Part shown: in pieces, positions 1 to 7,590 of the stretch
Position numbering within the stretch: position 1 is the first letter of the stretch
How the letters are laid out: each line of letters starts with the position of its first letter
Assembly: GCA_017608295.1 (NCBI GenBank)
Contig: JAFCGF010000005.1
Location: 62,001-126,000, forward strand
From: Candidatus Woesearchaeota archaeon
GTDB lineage: Archaea > Nanoarchaeota > Nanoarchaeia > Woesearchaeales > JAGVZT01
Direction: 5' to 3'
DNA: 64,000 nucleotides
The notes under the pieces: generated by a model
The model's input: the letters and a program-made list of their open reading frames with translations, nothing else
Databases searched by the model: none
What the model was told of the DNA's origin: nothing
Made by a program: the position numbers and the translations under genes

Positions 1-584
1 CGCAGCTGGTGAAACGTGGCATCCTCGCTACCATCACCATACACAATCTCAGCGCCAACCTCTGGCGCAATATCCTCGAATCTCTGCTTCAAATCAGATA
101 TCCGCTCGAGGCATTCATCTCCGCTCCGTGTACCACCACGTTTTCCAATCCTTGATGCGGCTTCCTCCGGCTCACAGAGAAGGAAAAGGGCGAGGTCAGG
201 GTCAGGGAAGAAGCTGTTCATCTCAATCAGTGTGTCAAGCGGAATGTCCTCTCCCTGATAGGCATAGGCAGAATACTTGCTTCGGTCCATAAGGATAACA
301 ATATCAGAGTCTTTCTCTCTCTCAACAATTGGGAGGATATCGTGAACATACTGATGCCGCCTGTCAGCTGTGAGCAGATACGTCTCAATCCAGGGGTCGC
401 GTTCCTCCTTTGGCTGCCTCCGATACTCCTTGAGGGTGTCCCGTATGAAGTCAGTGGGCTCATACAAGAGATATGCGGCCATGCCATAGGTGTCCATGAT
501 GTACTGCTCAAGGCGCTCCATCTGAGTAGTCTTCCCAGCGCCTGACAGTCCGTCCAGTGTGATGATGTGCATTCTAGTTTCCAT
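1..584 (-). CDS. tmk: thymidylate kinase (partial, runs off left edge)
   Basis: Phosphorylates dTMP to dTDP with ATP. The 194 visible residues start at the ATG ending at 584. They show the P-loop GLSGAGKTT (residues 12-20), the family ADRRH motif (73-77) and DRSKYSAYAYQG (100-111), which matches the DR...S..AYQG signature of thymidylate kinases. The C-terminus, perhaps 10-20 residues, lies outside the window. The start is 4 bp downstream of the stop of the ParB-like gene, so the two are surely co-transcribed. A longer reading from a GTG at 592 is in another frame and destroys the P-loop. A deoxynucleoside kinase is the alternative, but the ADRxxH motif favours Tmk. Confidence 0.9.
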   Translation of the reverse strand, partial: METRMHIITLDGLSGAGKTTQMERLEQYIMDTYGMAAYLLYEPTDFIRDTLKEYRRQPKEERDPWIETYLLTADRRHQYVHDILPIVEREKDSDIVILMDRSKYSAYAYQGEDIPLDTLIEMNSFFPDPDLALFLLCEPEEAASRIGKRGGTRSGDECLERISDLKQRFEDIAPEVGAEIVYGDGSEDATFHQL

Positions 585-588
585 GTTT

Positions 589-1206
589 TCACTTCCTATA
601 TCCTGCAGAACCTAAAGAAGAGAAATCGCGGTACATCTCAATAGAGTCTCCGAGATAGCGCTTCTTGAACCTGCGCTCTGGCAATTGGTCGAGGACCATG
701 AGCTCATTCCAGCCGTTCGGAACGATAGGCACCTGATACAGTTCGTCAACATCAGATATCCGCACGCATTGAATCGTCAGGCCAAGCCGCTTCGCGAGAT
801 AGCACCTGTGGGCTCCGTCAAGCAGCACATCCAGCGAGAGCTGCGTGCATCCCCTGTCCAGCTGCTGCGGAGAGGCAAAAGGAATATGCATATGCTCCAC
901 AATAGGGGGAGCGAGGGGGACATCTCCATCTGGCGTTCCCAGCAACACAATGCCATCGAGGTTAAAGAGGTCTATGCCGTGTTTCGCGGCAAGAAAGTCC
1001 CGTAATTGTTCCTGGAAGAGCAGTCTATCCCTAAGCACATACCCAGTCGTGAGGTTCAGCTGGCTTGGCAGGTAATCACGCAGTTCAATAGAAGCGGTTG
1101 TGTAGGGGAGGCGTTCACTCTGCGCGAGCCTGCTTTGCCTGAGCTGATTCTCAAGTTCCTCAAATGCAAAGACCTCTTTCACCACAATATCTGAGATGTC
1201 CCCCAT
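589..1206 (-). CDS. ParB/sulfiredoxin-fold domain protein
   Basis: 205 residues from ATG 1206; a TTG just upstream at 1209 is less likely. The recognisable part is LLDGAHRCYLAKRLGL (about residues 128-143), matching the DGxHR...A motif of the ParB/Srx fold, which in relatives binds or hydrolyses nucleotides or DNA. A long N-terminal region of about 125 residues precedes it and has no motif I know. The gene lies 4 bp upstream of tmk and has a TATA-like element at 1230-1235, about 26 bp from the ATG, which suggests a leaderless transcript. I infer a link to nucleotide metabolism or its control from the tmk pairing; the biochemical role is unknown. Confidence 0.6.
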   Translation of the reverse strand: MGDISDIVVKEVFAFEELENQLRQSRLAQSERLPYTTASIELRDYLPSQLNLTTGYVLRDRLLFQEQLRDFLAAKHGIDLFNLDGIVLLGTPDGDVPLAPPIVEHMHIPFASPQQLDRGCTQLSLDVLLDGAHRCYLAKRLGLTIQCVRISDVDELYQVPIVPNGWNELMVLDQLPERRFKKRYLGDSIEMYRDFSSLGSAGYRK

Positions 1207-1209
1207 CAA

Positions 1210-1307
1210 TGAAGTAGTGGTGTTGTAGATTATAACTCAATTGTTGTAATATTTTTTGACACAGTGTTGTAGATAAACATAAATATCAGCGCGCTGTTCC
1301 GCGCTGC
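1210..1307. promoter_or_regulatory. divergent promoter region with three TGTTGTA direct repeats
   Basis: TGTTGTA occurs at 1221-1227, 1242-1248 and 1265-1271, so the start-to-start spacings are 21 and 23 bp, about two helical turns. The first and third copies extend to GTGTTGTAGAT. TATA-like elements lie at 1230-1235 (minus strand, for the ParB-like gene) and about 1279-1286 (plus strand, for the TrmB-like gene), each about 26 bp from the start codon. The repeats flank both TATA boxes, as operator sites would. The neighbouring regulator is the obvious candidate to bind them, which is inference. Confidence 0.6.
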
Positions 1308-2165
1308 ATGGTGCTCAACAAGCAGACTATAAAGCAGATTGAGGACTTCGTCTTCTCACGGCCGAGGACAATGCAGGAGATTGCCCATCTGACTGAAAAG
1401 AACTGGCGGACAGCAGAGGGATATGTGAAGCGCATCAGCCAGGAGAACGGCACCATCGCGGCCCACACCTTCCGCGGCGGGACACGGGGCGCATTGAAGC
1501 TCGTATACTGGCAGAACATTGATAAGCCCCACAGCAGCGCGGTCCAGGAGCGGCTCTTCAGGCAAATCCAGCTGGGAAAGAAAATGTCCGACTTCTCTCC
1601 TATGGATGTGTACCAGTTCGTCTCCCCTGAGATGAAGGATGCCTATCTGGAAGAGCAGGACGACGAGGCGAAAGAGGTGAAGCAGGACCTCATAACCCCG
1701 CTGCGGAACGCGCAGGAGCAGGTCCTCATATTCTCTGGAAACCTCTCGTGGGCAAATCTCGTGCAGGACGGCACATCTATGCTCGACGTGTTCAGGGAGA
1801 TTGCAGAAGCTGGAGTGAGCATCAAATTCCTGACTGGGCTGGATATCTCGGCGATGAAGAATTATGAAATATTCTCTCAATTGAATGCACAGCTTGGAAA
1901 GAACAGCATCGAAATACGCCACGGCGCTCATCCGCTCAGGGCATTCATAGTGGATGATAAGCTTGCCCAGTTCAAGGAGACTAAATATCCAAGCGAATAT
2001 GGGGGTGGAGAACTCAAGCGCAAGACCTACATATTCTACAGAATACATGATCCTGAATGGGTCAGATGGATGCAGAAGGTCTTCTGGAACATCTTCCGCA
2101 CTGCTCTGCCTGCAGAGAAGCGCATAGAGAATCTCAAAATGATTGAGGGGCTGCAATTACTTTAA
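1308..2165 (+). CDS. TrmB-like transcriptional regulator (winged helix plus PLD-like effector domain)
   Basis: 285 residues. The first 75 or so residues form a winged-helix DNA-binding domain (MQEIAHLTEKNWRTAEGYVKRI resembles a recognition helix). A linker leads to a C-terminal domain with VLIFSGNLSW and HGAHPLRAFIVDDKLAQF. The latter resembles the phospholipase-D-like fold used as sensor domain in TrmB and related archaeal regulators, with HP...DDK in place of a full HKD motif, so catalysis is doubtful. The TATA element about 26 bp upstream of ATG 1308 suggests a leaderless mRNA. The gene is divergent from the ParB-like/tmk pair across three direct repeats, so it probably regulates itself and that pair. 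Confidence 0.7.
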   Translation: MVLNKQTIKQIEDFVFSRPRTMQEIAHLTEKNWRTAEGYVKRISQENGTIAAHTFRGGTRGALKLVYWQNIDKPHSSAVQERLFRQIQLGKKMSDFSPMDVYQFVSPEMKDAYLEEQDDEAKEVKQDLITPLRNAQEQVLIFSGNLSWANLVQDGTSMLDVFREIAEAGVSIKFLTGLDISAMKNYEIFSQLNAQLGKNSIEIRHGAHPLRAFIVDDKLAQFKETKYPSEYGGGELKRKTYIFYRIHDPEWVRWMQKVFWNIFRTALPAEKRIENLKMIEGLQLL

Positions 2166-2198
2166 TTAGTACTTTTTAGTGATAAAAATAACATAAGA

Positions 2199-2207
2199 TT
2201 TATAAAT
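2199..2207 (+). promoter_or_regulatory. TATA box of the APH-like kinase gene
   Basis: TTTATAAAT is centred at about 2203. The expected transcription start is near 2229, exactly at the second in-frame ATG (2229-2231) and 15 nt inside the first (2214). If transcription starts there, translation would begin at 2229 on a leaderless mRNA. Confidence 0.55.
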
Positions 2208-2213
2208 CATTGA

Positions 2214-4139
2214 ATGAATTTCACCTCAATGACAGATAGCACTCTAAGCCGTGAAGAAGAAGAGACCTGCCTGGACTACTTCTCGAACTGGCTCGAACTG
2301 GCCCGTAGCCTCCACCAGGTACCAGGAGCCTTTGACAGACGAGTCGCTGCTGTAAGCGATAATGATAAGATGAGTGCGGTCGCGGAGAAAGCACGTGAGG
2401 GAGGCATGATTAAAGAAATCACAAATGACGACGCGCCGCCTGGAATCACAAAAAAGGGGAAAGGCTTTGTCATCGACGGCTGGAGCCTCAAGACATTCCT
2501 TGACATCATGCAACTTGAATCTAATCTGAGACTCGGGAGATTCCAGTGGGAGCACAACTTTGACATCCAGGAAACAGAAGAATTTGGCCTACCTCAGATC
2601 CTGGTGCGAGACCCTACTGAATCTGCCGCATTGCTCACTGAAGAGATAAGGAACGCAGGCATAGTGCCTCAGCAGGATGATATCGCTACCATCATCGCCG
2701 ATAGATGGGCGACTGCCTACACAATCACTAGCTTTTACAGGCCAGGATTTACCATGGAACAGTGCCGCGAGGAGCTTGAGAGCATGAACATTACGTTAGA
2801 TAACGTGGTCCAGCCAGGGAACGAGAGCAAAGGCAGAGTTGGTGAATTCCTTGAGAGGAAGTATCTCGCTGCTGAACAGGTGCTGAAGCAGTTCTTCCCG
2901 GACTCAGCCATCCCTCTCTGGAAAATCTCTTCATTCCCCTCAGCAATTGAGCAGTATCGCTCATCCGTTTCTGCTGAAGAGCGGGCAGTATCTGTCGAGT
3001 TGCTCACAGACCAGTTCTTCGAAGCGCTCAGCGAGAAAAAAATAATTCCTCCCATCCATCTCAGGCTGCTAGAAGAGTTCCTCGAAACACCGGGGTACAC
3101 CAGAGAAGACATACCCCTGCAGCGGTGCGAATTGCCTGGCACGAATAATATTATACTACATAATGTGAGGCTACCAGAAATTCTCATTGACGTGATTCAC
3201 AAAAAATATATCCCAGAGCGGGCAGACCATCTTGAGAAGGAACTGCTTATGGCAGATTTCCTCCGCTTGCAGGGCATCAAAGTGCCCTTCTGCTTCAGAA
3301 ACCCGACTGATTCTGAAGGTATTATACTCCTCTACACCCAGGGGACCAATGTCGCTGACCTCGTAAAAGCAGAACAGCAGGGAACATCTCAGTATGCCGA
3401 CAAGGCAGATGACCTCACGGTGATTCTCAGGCTTCTCACAGATATGCACAGTCTCAACAGGGAGACGATATCTGAAATGGAGTCGCTTTCCCAGCACGAT
3501 TGGAGCTCTTTGTTCAGGAACAAGTTCCTCTCCCAATTTGGAGGCGATACTGCGCCTCTTCTCGACAACTATCACACAATTGCAGACCTGCTGTCCAAAG
3601 AAGGCACATATAGCCTCATTCACGGGAATCTCCATATAGGCAATTTCATGATAGATAACTATGCGGATTCCGGAGACAGGGGCATAACTCTCCTTGACCT
3701 GGAGACAGTCTGTCTCGGCCTGCCGCAGGTTGACCTTTTCAAACTGCTTGAAGACACGCGGCTCGGGCTCTCAGAGGAAGATAAGGCAGAATTAAAAGAG
3801 TTCTATCTCACCGCTCAGGAAGACACTACAGGCAGTGTCCTCTCTGAAGAGGAAAGAATCAAGTTCCACGAGATGTACACTCTCGTCTCTATTGGCGGGC
3901 ACCTGAAGGTCGTCGCGATGTACGACAAGTATGCTGAGAAGCCCTCAGTCTCGAGTTCTGGCGACACATCCGAGACATTCAGGGAGAAAGCGACTTACCA
4001 TCTTGGCCAGGCATTTTCTGCAGTCGAACGCTCGATTGAAGCAGGATATCCTCTTACAGAATTTCTCGAAGCACTCACACATTATGTATGTGAAAATCCC
4101 CGTATCTCAGGGTATGCTACTCCAGATTCTGAAGCATGA
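2214..4139 (+). CDS. aminoglycoside-phosphotransferase (APH)-like kinase with HGN catalytic loop
   Basis: 641 residues, though 2229 may be the real start (see the TATA box entry). The C-terminal half carries the APH/choline-kinase signature: LIHGNLHIGNFMID (about residue 468 on) and TLLDLETVCLGLPQVDLFKLLED, where the D of DLE (about 495) is the metal-binding Asp. The family consensus is HGDxHxxN. Here the catalytic Asp is Asn (residue 472) while the later N and the metal Asp remain. The N-terminal 300 residues are mostly helical with no recognised domain. It may phosphorylate a small molecule or be a pseudokinase. Its last 23 bp overlap the convergent AbrB-PhoU gene. Confidence 0.65.
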   Translation: MNFTSMTDSTLSREEEETCLDYFSNWLELARSLHQVPGAFDRRVAAVSDNDKMSAVAEKAREGGMIKEITNDDAPPGITKKGKGFVIDGWSLKTFLDIMQLESNLRLGRFQWEHNFDIQETEEFGLPQILVRDPTESAALLTEEIRNAGIVPQQDDIATIIADRWATAYTITSFYRPGFTMEQCREELESMNITLDNVVQPGNESKGRVGEFLERKYLAAEQVLKQFFPDSAIPLWKISSFPSAIEQYRSSVSAEERAVSVELLTDQFFEALSEKKIIPPIHLRLLEEFLETPGYTREDIPLQRCELPGTNNIILHNVRLPEILIDVIHKKYIPERADHLEKELLMADFLRLQGIKVPFCFRNPTDSEGIILLYTQGTNVADLVKAEQQGTSQYADKADDLTVILRLLTDMHSLNRETISEMESLSQHDWSSLFRNKFLSQFGGDTAPLLDNYHTIADLLSKEGTYSLIHGNLHIGNFMIDNYADSGDRGITLLDLETVCLGLPQVDLFKLLEDTRLGLSEEDKAELKEFYLTAQEDTTGSVLSEEERIKFHEMYTLVSIGGHLKVVAMYDKYAEKPSVSSSGDTSETFREKATYHLGQAFSAVERSIEAGYPLTEFLEALTHYVCENPRISGYATPDSEA

Positions 4140-5073
4140 CCCGTATCTTCGTGAGTTCATGGGCCTGAACCACCACGACCACTGCCCTTGCCATGAGCAG
4201 CGTGTCTGCCTTGCCGAGTCTCGCGCTCAGAGTGTTGATTCTCTTGAACAGGTGCGCCCTTGTCCTGATAATATCCTGGAGTTTCTTCCTGCTGAACGCG
4301 AAGTAGAGTTCCGAGACCTCAAGCAGCATATTGTTTATATCGGACAGGGCTCTTATTGTCGAGTCCTGGATGCGTTCCTTGGCCAGTGACTGCTCCTTGC
4401 AGACATAGGAATACACCTGATTGATCTCATACAGGCATTGCATTGCAGCATAGTTCAGATTTGCGAGCCTACTGTCTGAAAATGATTTCTTGTTGATATA
4501 GCGGAAGCAGAACACGATGAAACGCTCGATGTGGTGATTCCTCGCGCGCAGTTCAGCGAGCATCGCCTTGTCATCTGCCTTGACTGCCTGCACAGTCTCC
4601 CCACCGTAGGAAATGAGCATAGTGAATATGCGCCTCAGCACTGTATCAAACTCATCTGCCATCACATCGGAGAGGTCTTTGATAACAACCCTGTTCGCGG
4701 TATGCTCCATGACTTCCATCCCTATGAGCCTGCCTACAGTCTCTTCTATAATCTCGGAGACCGGCATCTGCCCCGCCTCACCGCGTTTGCTGAGCACTGC
4801 GGCCGATTTCTGCGAATACTTGAGGACAATATTCTCATATCCGAGGATGTATGCGCCGAGTATATGGTGCCTAATGAGTGAAGAGTCGAGTTCAGAGAGG
4901 TCGAGCGTGATTGAAGCGAGCCTCCTCTCTTTCCTCGTCGAGAGCAGTAACTGGTTATTCAACTCCTCGACCTCGATGGTGTCACCCTTCTTCAGCCCGA
5001 ACCGCGACGCCCACTTCGCAGGCAGCGTGACTGAAAGAGAACTGTTTCCGTGACGGATGAGTTTGCGTTTCAT
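4117..5073 (-). CDS. AbrB-domain PhoU-like protein
   Basis: 318 residues from the ATG at 5073. Residues 1-45 (MKRKLIRHGNSSLSVTLPAKW...GLKKGDTIEVEE) form an AbrB/SpoVT swapped-hairpin DNA-binding domain. The rest is helical with two PhoU-type repeats, as in archaeal phosphate-uptake regulators. An upstream reading to 5151 adds a hydrophobic stretch before this conserved start and is rejected. The TATA element at 5093-5101 is about 25 bp upstream of the ATG, consistent with a leaderless mRNA. No Pst transporter lies in the window, so the phosphate link is family knowledge only. Confidence 0.8.
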   Translation of the reverse strand: MKRKLIRHGNSSLSVTLPAKWASRFGLKKGDTIEVEELNNQLLLSTRKERRLASITLDLSELDSSLIRHHILGAYILGYENIVLKYSQKSAAVLSKRGEAGQMPVSEIIEETVGRLIGMEVMEHTANRVVIKDLSDVMADEFDTVLRRIFTMLISYGGETVQAVKADDKAMLAELRARNHHIERFIVFCFRYINKKSFSDSRLANLNYAAMQCLYEINQVYSYVCKEQSLAKERIQDSTIRALSDINNMLLEVSELYFAFSRKKLQDIIRTRAHLFKRINTLSARLGKADTLLMARAVVVVVQAHELTKIRVMLQNLE

Positions 5074-5206
5074 GGCTGAGGGGGAGCTTTCAACATATAT
5101 AAGGTTTACGAAAAATAGACAAAAATACATTAGGATATACACTACATACAAAAGGAATATATTTTCTTCATCTCTTCCAAGTAATAATTCACATTAGGTG
5201 ATACAC

Positions 5207-5977
5207 ATGAAATGGGAACTTGAAGATAACAAAGAACTCGAACTGAAGAAGACAAAGCGCGATTTCGGAGCAAACGACCTCGAGATAACAATTTACAACC
5301 TCGCTCCGGAGAATCTGAGAGAAGAAGACAGGAAAAGGCTCTTCTCCGGGAGACATCTAAAACACAGGGAGTGGAGGTTCAAGAAAGACAATCTGTTCTC
5401 ACACTACACCCTGAGAAGAGAATCTCTCGCACAAATAGTCACAGAGAAGAGCGCAAGGGATTGTGTGCGGAAACATCTCGATGCTACGGGGTGCAGGTAT
5501 GTTTATGGGAATAGAGAGAATTTCGTCGATTCATTCAAGATAGAAGGAATCTACAAGGGAAAAAGGTGCATCATCGACTTCCAAGCCAACCCGAAGATCA
5601 AGAAAAAAGGAAGAATCCTTAGGCTGGAGAGTAATCCGAGATTCCTGGCCAGCAAGCATGTATCTGGTGAAGAGGAGATAGTTGATCTTGTCCACCTCAT
5701 CACGAATTTCTCAGAGATTACCGAACTTGACATCAAGATAGACACAATTGTGTGGGATTGTCCTGGCTATTGGGGGATTCGCGGCTGGTATGGGGGCTCA
5801 ATTCACCCAGTCTCATCCCTACATTACTCAGGAGAAGTATTCAGAGAAGACTACAATTTTGACTTCACCAACATAGGGGACAACAGAAAAACCAAGAAGC
5901 AGCTATCGCTTCAGGATGTTATTACACTCTATTCCCTGCAGGACGCAGAGATTCCAAAGAAGCTCAAAGAACTCTGA
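5207..5977 (+). CDS. hypothetical protein
   Basis: 256 residues, not recognised. The start is fixed by a Shine-Dalgarno sequence AGGTGAT (5195-5201) 5 nt before ATG 5207; the GTG at 5198 is part of that site. The protein is charged and soluble, with no signal peptide or membrane segment. It has a basic N-terminal half (KHREWRFKKDNLFSHYTLRRE) and an aromatic, glycine-rich stretch DCPGYWGIRGWYGGS near residue 185. It stands alone between the divergent AbrB-PhoU gene and the convergent eS1 gene. No function is proposed. Confidence 0.7.
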   Translation: MKWELEDNKELELKKTKRDFGANDLEITIYNLAPENLREEDRKRLFSGRHLKHREWRFKKDNLFSHYTLRRESLAQIVTEKSARDCVRKHLDATGCRYVYGNRENFVDSFKIEGIYKGKRCIIDFQANPKIKKKGRILRLESNPRFLASKHVSGEEEIVDLVHLITNFSEITELDIKIDTIVWDCPGYWGIRGWYGGSIHPVSSLHYSGEVFREDYNFDFTNIGDNRKTKKQLSLQDVITLYSLQDAEIPKKLKEL

Positions 5978-5992
5978 GAATCTGCGAGAAGA

Positions 5993-6862
5993 TTACTTCT
6001 CCTCAGGAACTTCCTCGAACTCAGGGGCGGCTTCCTCTTTCTTTGGTTCCTCAGCAGGAACTTTCTTGAATTCAGGTTCAGCAGCTGGCTTCGCAGATTC
6101 AGGCTCGGGCTCAGGGGCGGTTTCCGGCTCCTCTGGCTCAAGAACGACACCAGCGATAATCTCGGGTTCTTCAGGCTTTTTCTTGCCCTGGAGATTATCC
6201 TCCTCCTTCACTTTCTTGCCTCGCCTGGTCTTTGGAACTTCAACCTCGGTCTCGACCGCCTTGGCCTTTTTCCTGGTTCTTTCCTTCTCAATAGAGAGCT
6301 CCCGGATGACACACCGCTTCAGAGGATAGAGAGCATTCAATTCCTTGATGACATTGTGCTGGATCTTGTTGCTCAGGGCATCTCTGAAAAGGTCGTCTGC
6401 CTTGGTATTCTTGACAGTCTTGAGAATGATGTTGCGCATCCCCTTGCGCAGTGCTTTCCTCACGGGACTACTCGTGTTCCCGCGCGTGAAAAGCATGGGC
6501 TTTATCCTGACACGCACCTTGTCAGAGGTAAGGAATATACTCGAGTCCTCGATGATATCAACCCTGCGGTGCGTCATGCGCTTCACTGCACTGGGCATAA
6601 TCTTGAAGGAGTGTATCTTGGTGTGTGCCTGGTTCTCAGTCACCTGGTCGATACGCAGCGAGACATTGATATTCTGCTGCTTGATGTCATGCGTGATATT
6701 CATCAGGTTTGCAGTAAGCATGCGCCCCACAGCTACATCTGCGGACACAAGAGGAATCTCCCCTACCTGTGTCTTGTTGAACAGCTCTGGTGCCAGGATA
6801 GGCAGCCATCGCTTCTTTTTCACTTTTTTATCCATTACTGAACGCTTGCGAACTTTAGCCAT
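5993..6862 (-). CDS. rps3ae: 30S ribosomal protein eS1 (S3Ae) with long acidic Pro-rich tail
   Basis: 289 residues from ATG 6862 (MAKVRKRSVMDKKVKKKRW). The core, to about residue 205, matches archaeal eS1: WLPILAPELFNKTQVGEI, GRMLTANLMNITHD, and IRELSIEKER at its end. A low-complexity tail of about 80 residues rich in P, E, K and A follows, repeating EPE and EEP units; known archaeal eS1 proteins usually end near 200-220 residues. A TATA box near 6886-6895 sits about 26 bp upstream of the ATG (leaderless). The gene is divergent from uS15. Confidence 0.9.
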   Translation of the reverse strand: MAKVRKRSVMDKKVKKKRWLPILAPELFNKTQVGEIPLVSADVAVGRMLTANLMNITHDIKQQNINVSLRIDQVTENQAHTKIHSFKIMPSAVKRMTHRRVDIIEDSSIFLTSDKVRVRIKPMLFTRGNTSSPVRKALRKGMRNIILKTVKNTKADDLFRDALSNKIQHNVIKELNALYPLKRCVIRELSIEKERTRKKAKAVETEVEVPKTRRGKKVKEEDNLQGKKKPEEPEIIAGVVLEPEEPETAPEPEPESAKPAAEPEFKKVPAEEPKKEEAAPEFEEVPEEK

Positions 6863-7035
6863 ACCCCGTCGATGAATCCAAGGGCGTTTATAAACATTTC
6901 GTGCTCTTTCTCCCGTTAGATTAATAAATGAGCTCGCATTCCACTTATCACGCAGAGAGCTGGGACGGTCATGGCTTTCCCAGACTGGAAGCAATTGTTT
7001 CTCGCTTCCGCTGTTGAAGACCAAGAGGTAAACCA

Positions 7036-7491
7036 ATGGCACGAATGTATTCACACAAAAAGGGAAAATCCCGCTCGACAAAGCCCTCAAAGCTGCGCAA
7101 CCCAGGATGGGTGCGCTATACAACCAGAGTCGTGAAGAAGCTGGTCACGAAGCTCGCGAAGGAGGGCCTGACAGCGAGCGAGATAGGCATCCACCTGAGA
7201 GATATATATGGTATCCCTAATGTCAAGATCATCACCAAGGCATCCATCTCAAAGATTCTCAAGGAGAACGACCTCACTCCCGAGCTGCCTGAAGACCTCA
7301 TGGCCCTCATCAGGAAGAACATCATGATTCGCGCGCACCTTGAGGAGAACAAAAAGGACCTCACTGCAAAAAGAGGACTCCAGCTGACTGAGGCCAAGAT
7401 ACGCCGCCTTGTGAAATACTACAAGAAGAGCAGCAAGCTCGCGGCAGATTGGAAATACGACCCTGAGAGAATCAGGCTCCTCATAGATTAG
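7036..7491 (+). CDS. rps15: 30S ribosomal protein uS15
   Basis: 151 residues, the usual archaeal length. The N-terminal extension MARMYSHKKGKSRSTKPSK and the core (GIHLRDIYGIPNVK, then LKENDLTPELPEDL) are typical of archaeal and eukaryotic uS15. GAGGTAA just upstream serves as ribosome binding site for ATG 7036, unlike the leaderless neighbours. The RecJ-like gene follows about 100 bp downstream on the same strand, a pairing often seen in archaea. The roughly 170-bp gap before it holds the divergent promoter of eS1; I see no other structure there. Confidence 0.93.
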   Translation: MARMYSHKKGKSRSTKPSKLRNPGWVRYTTRVVKKLVTKLAKEGLTASEIGIHLRDIYGIPNVKIITKASISKILKENDLTPELPEDLMALIRKNIMIRAHLEENKKDLTAKRGLQLTEAKIRRLVKYYKKSSKLAADWKYDPERIRLLID

Positions 7492-7590
7492 TTCAAGCTG
7501 TTTTTTCGCTTGTGCATCACATAGTTTAAGCTGTAGCAATCTTTAAATGTGCCATCAGCTTCTCGTTTTGCCAGGGGGAGATTCGTTCTC

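Noticed and set aside
227..592. 121-aa frame on the minus strand over tmk
   Set aside because: It is another frame of the thymidylate kinase gene; the frame starting at 584 has the P-loop and DR...YQG motifs.
1356..2156. 266-aa frame antisense to the TrmB-like gene
   Set aside because: No recognisable motif or ribosome site; the sense frame has clear wHTH and PLD-like motifs. Long antisense frames are common in this GC-rich codon usage.
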